NCBI GenBank assembly: GCA_903840165.1 | Contig: CAIMEY010000075.1 | Location: 1-44,364, forward strand | Reading direction: 5' to 3' | Source: an uncultured Myxococcales bacterium | Lineage (GTDB): Bacteria; Myxococcota_A; UBA9042 | DNA length: 44,364 nt | Part shown: positions 25,831 to 33,480 of the stretch, in pieces | How positions within the stretch are numbered: the stretch's first letter is position 1 | How the letters are laid out: the number at the start of each line of letters is the position of its first letter | Notes under the pieces: generated by a model | What the model was told of the DNA's origin: nothing | What the model saw: only the letters and a program-made list of their open reading frames with translations | Database searches by the model: none | Position numbers and translations under genes: made by a program

Positions 25831-26733
25831 CTAGACGCGAATGTCCAGGTCGAGGTCGTAATCCTCCGGGTTGCTCGGCGTCTGGCAAAACGCTTCCAGC
25901 CAAGCCACATAGGCTGCGTCCAGACCGACCAAGCGCGCGCCAGGCACGATCTTCTCGGTATTGACCGGGTGCGAAATCCGGTGCCAATACCACCAGCGCG
26001 GTAGGCACAAGTACGCTTCGCCCCAAACTTTTTCGCCCGTGTCGCGGCCACCGTTTTCCACCGCGATGGCAAACGTGCGCCGGACCAGGTGCCAGCCTTC
26101 CTTTTCCTGAGGATCCAACTGGCCTTCTAGCTCAGTGTGCTTGATGCGGTACAGGGCTCCCTTGACCCGTCCTTGGCGTTTTGGAAGTAATGTTGCATAG
26201 TTGTGCTCGCCGTTACCGCTGTCCTTGGCAAAGGCGATTTGCCAGCGGTCGACGCGCCCCAACAAATGCTCGCCAAACAGGGTCAGCTTGCGCCGCTCGG
26301 CCATATGAAACATATTGGAAGCATAGCCGAAATACCATGCAGTCGGTCCATTGAAGCCTTCGCCCTGGGCGATGTAGCCGCCCGGCCAATGCGCTTGGTT
26401 CTGCCACGCGCCTGTCCACAGCCAAGTCCAGGCGTCGATCATCGGCCCATCGGAACCCGCGCGAATCTGCACCACTTTGCGCGTGAATTCGGGACCATGC
26501 ACAGCATCTAGGCGGGCAATTCGCTCGGGCGTGCCAGCGTACAATTCGCCGCCCACCCAAGCATCGCCGCCATTTCGCACATGAAGTCCAAGGCGTTGCG
26601 CGCCCTGGCTCAGGCAATAGCCGACGCCTTTGACTTGGCCTCGGCCGAGAAATAGCCCAGGGCCGACTTCGCTGTGGGCGCTGCCGCCGTGCACGAGGCT
26701 GCCGGTGACCAGGACTGCAAGGGGAGTAGACAT
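25831..26733 (-). CDS. Protein with two gamma-glutamylcyclotransferase-like domains
   Basis: The 300-residue protein has two GGCT/AIG2-type barrels in tandem. Domain 1 (about 1-105) begins LAVLVTGSLVHGG and has the VGGELYAGTPERIARLDAVHG stretch typical of AIG2-like enzymes. Domain 2 (about 130-300) has WYFGYASNMFHMAERR (the YGSNM-type substrate loop), GRVDRWQIAF and VKGALYRIKHTEL with QLDPQEKEG. Family enzymes release 5-oxoproline from gamma-glutamyl amines, amino acids or glutathione. In domain 1 the usual Tyr of YGSL is replaced by Thr (TGSL), so its activity is doubtful. GGAGG lies six bases before the ATG. It is the last gene of a probable operon with the FAD oxidoreductase (45-base gap) and PfpI protein. 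Confidence 0.8.
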   Translation of the reverse strand: MSTPLAVLVTGSLVHGGSAHSEVGPGLFLGRGQVKGVGYCLSQGAQRLGLHVRNGGDAWVGGELYAGTPERIARLDAVHGPEFTRKVVQIRAGSDGPMIDAWTWLWTGAWQNQAHWPGGYIAQGEGFNGPTAWYFGYASNMFHMAERRKLTLFGEHLLGRVDRWQIAFAKDSGNGEHNYATLLPKRQGRVKGALYRIKHTELEGQLDPQEKEGWHLVRRTFAIAVENGGRDTGEKVWGEAYLCLPRWWYWHRISHPVNTEKIVPGARLVGLDAAYVAWLEAFCQTPSNPEDYDLDLDIRV

Positions 26734-26778
26734 GAAAAACCTCCGGAAAATGCGGTAGTAGATCGCCCTGAGGTTGGG

Positions 26779-28137
26779 CTAGAGTTTGGCGCCTTGGTGG
26801 CGAAGGTCGTCTTGAAGGGGGCGGATCGGGACTTCGGCGGGCATCCAACCGTTGGCAATGCCCAAGGCCGCAGCCGTGCCAGCTGCCTGCCCCATGGCCA
26901 TGCAGGTGATCTGCATGCGCGCGGAACTTTGGGCCATATGCGTGGCGGAGAGGCAGCGTCCGGCGACCAGCAGGCCCTCGATGCGTTCGGGGACCAAGCA
27001 GCCGTAGGCAATGTCGTACTGAACATCGGCGTCAGCCAGCGACGTTTGGCGAATCCATTCATAGCCTTGTTCGGCTCGCGGGTCTCCTGGCGTAGCGCTG
27101 TGGGCTTCAAGAAAGCCGCAGCCATGGCCGATACTGCTGTCTTGACGCCGGTTTTCGCGGACGTCCTCTTCGCTGAGTCGCGCTAAGCCCCGCAGGCGTC
27201 GTGACTCCCGGGCCCAAGCCTCTGTGGACGTTTGCAACACGGCGGCGCGGGCAAAACCGGGCACTTCATTGCGAAGAAACTCGACGATGTTAAAGAGATT
27301 TTCTCTGGCTGTGACCTGTGCCTCGGACACGGCGATCGGATCGGTCGGGTCGGCCCAGATCGGCACCAGTCTTGACCACGCCTGATCGCCCAGGATGCCA
27401 CCGCGCACAACGCGAGGAAAGAAAATCCCAGCAAAAACAGGGGGAATCTTGCCGGCAAGCCACGCAGCATCCAAACGCGGTGCCACCAGATCGCGGGTGC
27501 TCGCCATCCACGCGCCAAAGGCATCGCTGCGGCCAACCGGCAGGTCCAGACCGCCCAGCATCGCCACCAGCGCCATGGGCTGGGGCCGGCCATCGGACTC
27601 ACGGCCGATGTCGAAGGCCGCGCCAGCTTTGGCAAAAACCTCGCCATCGCCACTACAATCGATGACGCGTTGGGCCTGCACACGCCACAGGCCTGCGCGG
27701 GTCGCCAGGAGCGCACCGGTGACGCGGTCGCCCTGCATGATCACATCGAGGCACATGGCGTGGTACAGCACTTGCACGCCGGCTGCGGAAATCATGCGAT
27801 CAAGCAGGTACTTACATGTCTCCGCGTCCCAAACCGGCTTGAGCACGGCCTGCAGGCGCACCATGGCATCGAACAGTTCGCGGGCGATGCCCTGCACGGC
27901 GAATCCCTCTGGATCGCGATTTTGTGCCCAATACTTAAAGGGTTCAAAGCCCACGGGCGTCAGATTCAGCCCTTGGGTCATGGCGCCGCCGGCACCGCCC
28001 GTTCGCTCAACCAATAATGTTTTCATGCCTTTACGTGCAGCCGCGATCGCCGCGCTGACGCCCGCAGGCCCTGCACCAATGACCAACACGTCACATGCGA
28101 GATCGCGATGAACAGCAATTGTTTCGAGCGGATTCAC
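26779..28137 (-). CDS. FAD-dependent oxidoreductase (PF12831-like)
   Basis: This 452-residue flavoprotein has an N-terminal Rossmann dinucleotide fold, DVLVIGAGPAGVSAAIAAARKG, followed by TLLVERTGGAGGAMTQG. It has the mid-protein RVIDCSGDGEVFAKAGA and the C-terminal EGLLVAGRCLSATHMAQSS with the second FAD contact. This layout is that of the FAD_oxidored family, whose members act on diverse and often unknown substrates. The GTG start at 28137 lies two bases after the PfpI stop (28140), so both are in one transcript. A signal peptide is absent, so it should be cytoplasmic. Function unassigned. Confidence 0.87.
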   Translation of the reverse strand: MNPLETIAVHRDLACDVLVIGAGPAGVSAAIAAARKGMKTLLVERTGGAGGAMTQGLNLTPVGFEPFKYWAQNRDPEGFAVQGIARELFDAMVRLQAVLKPVWDAETCKYLLDRMISAAGVQVLYHAMCLDVIMQGDRVTGALLATRAGLWRVQAQRVIDCSGDGEVFAKAGAAFDIGRESDGRPQPMALVAMLGGLDLPVGRSDAFGAWMASTRDLVAPRLDAAWLAGKIPPVFAGIFFPRVVRGGILGDQAWSRLVPIWADPTDPIAVSEAQVTARENLFNIVEFLRNEVPGFARAAVLQTSTEAWARESRRLRGLARLSEEDVRENRRQDSSIGHGCGFLEAHSATPGDPRAEQGYEWIRQTSLADADVQYDIAYGCLVPERIEGLLVAGRCLSATHMAQSSARMQITCMAMGQAAGTAAALGIANGWMPAEVPIRPLQDDLRHQGAKL

Positions 28138-28139
28138 GA

Positions 28140-28661
28140 CTATCGCTCCCCGTGCAGGCGCAGGATGGCCGCCAGAAAAGCCGGCAGGTCATCGGGCTTG
28201 CGGGAGGTCACCAACTGCCCGTCCACGACCACTTCCGCATCCTGCCATACCGCGCCAGCCGCCCGTAAATCATCGCGAATGGACGGCCAGCTGGTCACGT
28301 GACGGCCAGCTAGACCGCCGGCACTGATGAGGACCGACCCCGCGTGGCAAATCGCTGCGACAATCCGCTTGCCAGCCATGGCGCGGCGAACGATATGCAA
28401 CACGTTGTCATCCATCCGCAATTTGTCCGGGGCCCAGCCGCCGGGAATCACCACGATGGCGTAGTCTTGGTCGCGCACGATGCTCGAATCCGTCGTCGCT
28501 GTGCAGGGATAGCCGTTTCTGCCGGTGTAATTGGGGCCCGTGCCCACGCGCCCGACGATGTCTACCTCAACGCCAGCCTCGCGCAACCGCAGGACCGGAT
28601 ACCATAATTCGAGGTCTTGGTAGTCTTGGTCGACAAAGACGCACGCCCGTCCGTTGCTCAT
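28140..28661 (-). CDS. DJ-1/PfpI family protein
   Basis: This 173-residue protein has the PfpI/DJ-1 fold features: ACVFVDQDYQDLELWYP at the N-terminus, YAIVVIPGGWAPDKLR, AAICHAGSVLISAGGLAGR with the nucleophilic Cys elbow (CHAG), and VVVDGQLVTSRKPDDLPAF. Family members are described as glyoxalases, deglycases, chaperones or proteases, and the exact role cannot be read from sequence. I choose ATG 28661 because AAGGAAGGG lies upstream and because the family starts here; the longer frame to 28802 is Ala/Arg-rich. It heads an operon with the FAD oxidoreductase and the GGCT-like protein. Confidence 0.9.
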   Translation of the reverse strand: MSNGRACVFVDQDYQDLELWYPVLRLREAGVEVDIVGRVGTGPNYTGRNGYPCTATTDSSIVRDQDYAIVVIPGGWAPDKLRMDDNVLHIVRRAMAGKRIVAAICHAGSVLISAGGLAGRHVTSWPSIRDDLRAAGAVWQDAEVVVDGQLVTSRKPDDLPAFLAAILRLHGER

Positions 28662-28740
28662 TTCGCCCTTCCTTGCTCCCGTCTCCGCGTCCCCGTTGCC
28701 GTTTGCCTGACGCGCCTGCCGTCCGCGTTCAGCCATAGCC

Positions 28741-28769
28741 CCGGTAGCACGCCGCGCCAGCAGGGTCAA
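28741..28769 (-). promoter_or_regulatory. Candidate promoter of the PfpI operon
   Basis: On the minus strand TTGACC (complement of 28764-28769), 17 bases, TACCGG (complement of 28741-28746). Transcription would begin near 28734, about 70 bases before the ATG at 28661. The -35 matches well, the -10 moderately. Confidence 0.33.
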
Positions 28770-28960
28770 TTGCGCCCGCGCGATTGCCGGGCACAGGGTC
28801 AAGCCAAATCATTGAAAAGCCTCACTTTGTTCTGCCCAATTCCTGGTCGAAGTCGCTCAAGGTGCCCAAGGCGATGCACCGCCCTGCCAGCGCAAACCCG
28901 CCGTGAGCGGCGAGGTCTCTCGCAAACGCTGCGCCAGCGTTAGCTTTGCTGGACCGCCGC

Positions 28961-28989
28961 TTGTCCCTCCCGCCCGGGGCGCATACCCT
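28961..28989 (+). promoter_or_regulatory. Candidate promoter of the radical SAM-DAO fusion gene
   Basis: TTGTCC (28961-28966), 17 bases, TACCCT (28984-28989), with start near 28996, about 30 bases before the ATG at 29028. The rest of 28662-29027 shows no gene. Confidence 0.35.
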
Positions 28990-29027
28990 TGCAACGCGCG
29001 CCGCCGCTGTTGGTGCGTCGAGAGACC

Positions 29028-31574
29028 ATGACCCGTTCGGTTCAGTCGCAAGCTCGCGTTAATGCAGGACAATTGAGCCAGGACCTTGCCGATCTCGGCA
29101 TCGATCGCCTGGCCGAACACGGCCTGTACCGCGACCCTGGCCAGTACAACTTGCTGGTGCACATGGTGCCGCCAGAGGTGTCAAGGGATCACGCTGCCAC
29201 GCCGGACGTTCAGCGTCGCCTGCAGCAACCCATTGGTCCGTTTAGCCTTTATCTGCACGTCCCTGCCTGCACAGGCCGCTGCACCTTTTGTCACTACGCG
29301 ATCACCGTCAACCCGGACGATGCCGCGATGCAGGCCTATTTGCTGGCAATGCAAAGGGAAATCACCCAGAGGTGGCAGCACCTGGGCCCGGACAGCCCGC
29401 CCGCGTCGATCTTGATCGGCGGGGGTACACCGACGTATTTGAGTGCGCTACAGCTCGAGCAACTGCTGGGACACCTTCACAAAACGGTGCGCATTCCAAA
29501 TGGAATCGAGTTTACGGTGGAAGGGTCCCCAGAGACCCTGGACCCGGCCAAACTGCAAGTGCTCCGCGATCATGGCGTCAATCGATTCTCCTTAGGTCTG
29601 CAATCTTTGCAGGACGACCTACTGCGCACACTGGGCCGGCGTCATGATGGACGCGGTGCCCACCAAGCCCTTGAAATGGTGCGCCAAGCCGGCTTTGGCC
29701 ACATCAACGTCGACCTGATCTACGCGTTACCGGGTCAAACCTTGGATCACTGGACCCAAGATCTTCAATCCATGGCGGATTTTTCTGTCGACAGCCTGAC
29801 GACCTACCACCTGCGCAAGCGCCCCGACACAGCGATTTCGCGCCATCCTTCACCCAGCCAGCATGACAATATGCTGATGCATTATGCGGCATTGCAGGTG
29901 CTGGATGCGGCGGGCTATCGGCAATCGCTGGTCGACTACTTCTGCAAGAAGGAGCTGGAAACTGCGCAGGTTCAGGCCCGCGACAAGTGGCGCGACATGC
30001 AACCGGTGGATGGCTGCGGTCTGGAAGCCTGCTCGCGACGTGCCGACACAATTGCTTTTAATCAAGAGGAGATGGCGACCTACACCGCTGCCATCGCCGC
30101 CGGGCAAGGTTGGGCGCTGGCGCACGGCCGCTTTCTTTCTGTGCCTGAGCAGATGGCGCAGCGGGCCATGTTTGCGCTCAAGGTACTGGACAAAGACGGC
30201 GGTATCGATCTACCGGTTTTTCAGCGCGAATTTGGCATGTCCGTCGCCCAGGCCTTTGGCGACACGCCGCAGCGACTGATCGCCCTGGGCGCGCTACAAC
30301 AGGCCGATAATCGTTTGCAATTGACCAAAGTAGGCAGCCTCGTCGCCGACGAAGTCTGTCAACAGTTCTGGACCGAGGAGTTGCGTCGGCAGATGGTAGC
30401 CCGCGTCAAGGTCGAGGCTTCGGGCAGTTCCGTTCCAGTTCCAAGGGGTTCCGCAAGCAGGGCCTTGGCAACGGCGGACGTCGTCGTGATCGGCGCTGGT
30501 GTTGTGGGGCTGGCGACGGCGGCGGCCTTGGCGGAGGACTTGGGCGCCGGCGTCTTGCTGGTCGAGGCGGAATCGCTGGTCGGCCAAGGCGCTACGGCAG
30601 CCAGCATTGGCGGCTTTCGCGTGCAGTTTGACGACCCCGTTCTGGCCGAGCTGACCGTGCGAGCCCTGCCTGAATACCAGCAGTTAGCGGACGGACCCGA
30701 AGGGGACCGCTTGGGTTTGCGGCGCAGCGGCTACCTATTTCTGGCCAGCGATGCCCAAGATGCGGCGCAATGCGCCCGGCAAGCCGCGATCGCGCAGAAA
30801 TATGGCGAAATTGTAGAGCAAATTGACGACCGCCTCGCCCAATCCCTGGTGCCAGGGCTGCAGACGGTGGACCTGCATTCGCTGTGGTGGGGCGCGCGCG
30901 ATGGGCAAGTGGACCCTCATGGCGCCGTGCAGTTGCTGCAGCGGAAGTTTCTCAATCTTGGCGGACGCTTGCGCCTGCAGGACACAGTCACAGGCCTGCG
31001 CGTCAGCCAGGGCCGTGTCTTGGGCGTGCAGACGGCGAGTGGCTGGATCGCGGCAGGCCAAGTGGTCCTAGCAGCCGGTAGCGCTTGTGGGGAACTGCTG
31101 CAAAAATCAGGCGTTACACTACCATTCTCGGTCGCCCGTCGGCGGATGGTCTTTGCCCAGGGACCAGGCCTGCCGCCGGCGGGTCCTCTGGTGCTTAGTC
31201 GGCAGCCTCCTCTGTATTTCCGTTGTGAATCCAATGGCGTGCTCTTGTCCGCACGCGAACTCGCCAACGAGAGCCCAGAGGACGCCACCGATTGGCTCAA
31301 CTTGGCGGCGGCGCGCGCTGTAGAGAGGCTGCCGGCGCTGGCTCACGCGCGAATTCGGCCGGCGTGGAGCGGAGTTCAGACCCATACGGCCGATGGCCTC
31401 CCCTATGTCGGTCCTTGTCCCGGCCTCGATGGCTTGTGGCTAGCGGCCGGACTCGGTGGCACCGGCGTCATGCACGCACCGGCAGTCGGACGGCTGATCG
31501 CGCAGGGCTTAGGCGGTGTTACGGCCGATGCACTGCGTCTGGCCCTGGACCCGAGGCGCTTGTCGCTGCGGTGA
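29028..31574 (+). CDS. HemW-like radical SAM domain fused to DAO-type flavoprotein
   Basis: This 848-residue protein is a fusion. The N-terminal part (about 70-450) is a radical SAM domain of the HemN/HemW class: LYLHVPACTGRCTFCHY (Cys81, Cys85, Cys88), ILIGGGTPTYL, RFSLGLQSLQDDLLRTLGRRH and INVDLIYALPGQTLDHW, plus a HemW-like C-terminal winged region. From about residue 482, a DAO/glycine-oxidase-type FAD domain begins with VVVIGAGVVGLATAAALA, followed by LLVEAESLVGQGATAASIGGFR and ending with DGLPYVGPCPGLDGLWLAAGLGGTG. Neither half is truncated. Family knowledge: HemW handles heme, while HemN-like proteins catalyse diverse radical reactions; DAO-type enzymes oxidise amine or amino acid C-N bonds. 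ATG 29028 is chosen over 28989 because it fits the promoter better; the ribosome-binding site is weak (GAGAG). Reaction unknown. Confidence 0.85.
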   Translation: MTRSVQSQARVNAGQLSQDLADLGIDRLAEHGLYRDPGQYNLLVHMVPPEVSRDHAATPDVQRRLQQPIGPFSLYLHVPACTGRCTFCHYAITVNPDDAAMQAYLLAMQREITQRWQHLGPDSPPASILIGGGTPTYLSALQLEQLLGHLHKTVRIPNGIEFTVEGSPETLDPAKLQVLRDHGVNRFSLGLQSLQDDLLRTLGRRHDGRGAHQALEMVRQAGFGHINVDLIYALPGQTLDHWTQDLQSMADFSVDSLTTYHLRKRPDTAISRHPSPSQHDNMLMHYAALQVLDAAGYRQSLVDYFCKKELETAQVQARDKWRDMQPVDGCGLEACSRRADTIAFNQEEMATYTAAIAAGQGWALAHGRFLSVPEQMAQRAMFALKVLDKDGGIDLPVFQREFGMSVAQAFGDTPQRLIALGALQQADNRLQLTKVGSLVADEVCQQFWTEELRRQMVARVKVEASGSSVPVPRGSASRALATADVVVIGAGVVGLATAAALAEDLGAGVLLVEAESLVGQGATAASIGGFRVQFDDPVLAELTVRALPEYQQLADGPEGDRLGLRRSGYLFLASDAQDAAQCARQAAIAQKYGEIVEQIDDRLAQSLVPGLQTVDLHSLWWGARDGQVDPHGAVQLLQRKFLNLGGRLRLQDTVTGLRVSQGRVLGVQTASGWIAAGQVVLAAGSACGELLQKSGVTLPFSVARRRMVFAQGPGLPPAGPLVLSRQPPLYFRCESNGVLLSARELANESPEDATDWLNLAAARAVERLPALAHARIRPAWSGVQTHTADGLPYVGPCPGLDGLWLAAGLGGTGVMHAPAVGRLIAQGLGGVTADALRLALDPRRLSLR

Positions 31575-31693
31575 CTGAGATCGGTGGACGAAGAGCCGCG
31601 CCCAAATCTCGAGCGCCGATGCCTGAAATCTCAGCAAATACAATGCAGAGCCGTATTGCTACCGGCAAACGCCCGAGACCCGTGCACGGACCG

Positions 31694-31722
31694 TTGACCT
31701 TGGGTTCATCCTCGGCTATAGT
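31694..31722 (+). promoter_or_regulatory. Strong sigma-70-type promoter
   Basis: TTGACC (31694-31699), exact 17-base spacer, TATAGT (31717-31722). This is the best promoter match in the window. The transcript would start near 31730 and carry a leader of about 155 bases to the lipoprotein ATG at 31884. The 309-base gap 31575-31883 holds nothing else that I can support. Confidence 0.6.
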
Positions 31723-31883
31723 CCACGTGTGGCGTAGTGCTGCCGCGCGCGATCCAAGGTCCGGAACTACCCCCACCGGACTTGTGCGGTAGCAAACATC
31801 CAGAAAAGGCTTTCGCCATCAAGATGACATCCCCGCCGCGCGGAATCGTATTCCGAGTGCGGCGGCACCCACGGAGGGATGCA

Positions 31884-33032
31884 ATGTTCAAGCAGACGTG
31901 CCGTCAAATCGGTCGGGGTGTGCTCCTCGCGGGCTTGGCCACAGGCGCCTTGGCCTGTCAAGCCGAAACCACCAAAGCGACGTCGACCACATCGACGCAG
32001 ACCTCTTTTCAGCCACTTGGCTACTTCATGATGGTGGACGGCACGCTCGGCGTGATCGACCTGTTCACCCTCGACGTCAAGCAGAAGATCAAGGTGGGCC
32101 ACACGGCCGTGCACCAGGTCGCCGTGCTGCCCGGTAACCGCGTGATTTATACCGGTAATCCGGACACCAATGAGATCGTCAAGCTCACAATCTCGGACGA
32201 TGGCAAGTCATACACCAGCAAGGTGATCGCCAAGTCCCCGTTGAATTTGCACCTGTTTGCTGCAAGTCCGTCGGGCGACAAGGTCGTGATGACCAGCCGC
32301 ATCGAACTGCGCGACGACGTGGTCAGCACGCCATCGAACCTGCCCGATGACGGGATTTTGATCATCGACACGGCCACCGATCAGATCATCAAGACCCTGA
32401 CGCTGCAATCGCCGGCAATGGCTGAGTTTGCGCCCGATGGCAAGACGGTCTACGTCAGCAACGTGCACCACGCCTCGGTTTCCGTTGTCGATACCAGTAC
32501 ATGGACGGAGACTGCGCGGTGGAATGTCACCGATCAGAAGCTGCCCGCCCTTGGTGCCGACGGCAAAGATCGCGTCAGCCCAGACGGCATGACGGTGTCG
32601 CGCGATGGCAAGTGGGTCGCGACGGCAGATTACGATCTGCAGACCGTTTCGCTGTTCGAGATCGCCAACCCCGCGAACCGTCGCCAGATTGCCTACACCG
32701 CGTTGCCGCACGATGTGCGCTTCTCACCGGACAGCAAAGAACTGTGGGTCACGGACTTCGAGCGGCATCCCAAGCCGGCTGACGAAGTCGGAAACGCCAA
32801 GATGGTCACGCACATCCGCGTGTTTGAAGTCGCCGGCCTGACCCAGACCCGCGAAATCAAGTCGCCGGTGATGATTCAGCGCACCGCGTTGCCGCAGTAC
32901 TCCAAGAACGCTTACCTGACAACGGGTTTGGGCGGCTTGGTCGTCTTCGATCGCACCACCGGTGAACTGGTCGGCGAGCAGGAAGTCGGCGGCTTGGGCC
33001 GTCCGGTGATCTGCGGTATGTCGACCTACTAA
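31884..33032 (+). CDS. Beta-propeller (YVTN-type) lipoprotein
   Basis: This 382-residue predicted lipoprotein has a basic N-terminus and a hydrophobic core ending in LACQAE, fitting a lipobox with Cys at about 26. The mature part is a beta-propeller of YVTN/WD-type blades: DGTLGVIDLFTLDVKQKIKVG, EFAPDGKTVYVSNVHHASVSV, VSRDGKWVATADYDLQTV and DVRFSPDSKELWVTDFE. Such proteins serve as scaffolds or as c-type cytochrome/NirF-like partners; no heme motif is present here. CGGAGGG precedes the ATG. The strong promoter at 31694 suggests that it is well expressed. A following 448-base gap separates it from the next gene, so it is probably monocistronic. Confidence 0.85.
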   Translation: MFKQTCRQIGRGVLLAGLATGALACQAETTKATSTTSTQTSFQPLGYFMMVDGTLGVIDLFTLDVKQKIKVGHTAVHQVAVLPGNRVIYTGNPDTNEIVKLTISDDGKSYTSKVIAKSPLNLHLFAASPSGDKVVMTSRIELRDDVVSTPSNLPDDGILIIDTATDQIIKTLTLQSPAMAEFAPDGKTVYVSNVHHASVSVVDTSTWTETARWNVTDQKLPALGADGKDRVSPDGMTVSRDGKWVATADYDLQTVSLFEIANPANRRQIAYTALPHDVRFSPDSKELWVTDFERHPKPADEVGNAKMVTHIRVFEVAGLTQTREIKSPVMIQRTALPQYSKNAYLTTGLGGLVVFDRTTGELVGEQEVGGLGRPVICGMSTY

Positions 33033-33480
33033 GTCGCCGTCGCCCGATGTGCTTCGCGGGCTGCTAGGCGCTGATTCCCTCCTTCACAAGCTACATCAAC
33101 GGGTTAGCAGCTGTTCTGAGCAAGAACGCCGGCTGCGACCGCCGTTGCCAAGCAGCAAAATTTCCGCCGAGACCGGACGTCGACTGCGCCACTTTGGCTT
33201 CGCCCTGGCGTTACCGACTCCGACAACTCTGCGTCCCTATTGCCATTGTCCCGCGCCGGCCCCCCTTTGGCTTCGCCTTGCGCCGGTGGTAGGCTCCACG
33301 CTTGCCGGCTTGGCTGGCCGAGGACCCAGTTGCCGGCCGTTGACCTAAGCGTGTACATTACATCAAGCTGTCGTTTCTGCCGTCGACTCGTCGGTGAAGT
33401 ACGGTGATAGGCACGATAACTCCTCGGAATCACGCTACCTAATGGATCGGCTTGGTTTCGCGCACTGACAGGAAAATGTC
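33033..33480. other. Gap with a 13-base direct repeat, no supported gene
   Basis: CTTTGGCTTCGCC occurs at 33192-33204 and 33265-33277. TTGACC at 33343-33348 may be a -35, but no good -10 follows at the usual distance. Short open frames on both strands show no protein-like character. Confidence 0.4.

Noticed and set aside
33042..33061. GCCCG/CGGGC hairpin after the beta-propeller gene as terminator
   Set aside because: The stem is only five base pairs and no T-run follows.
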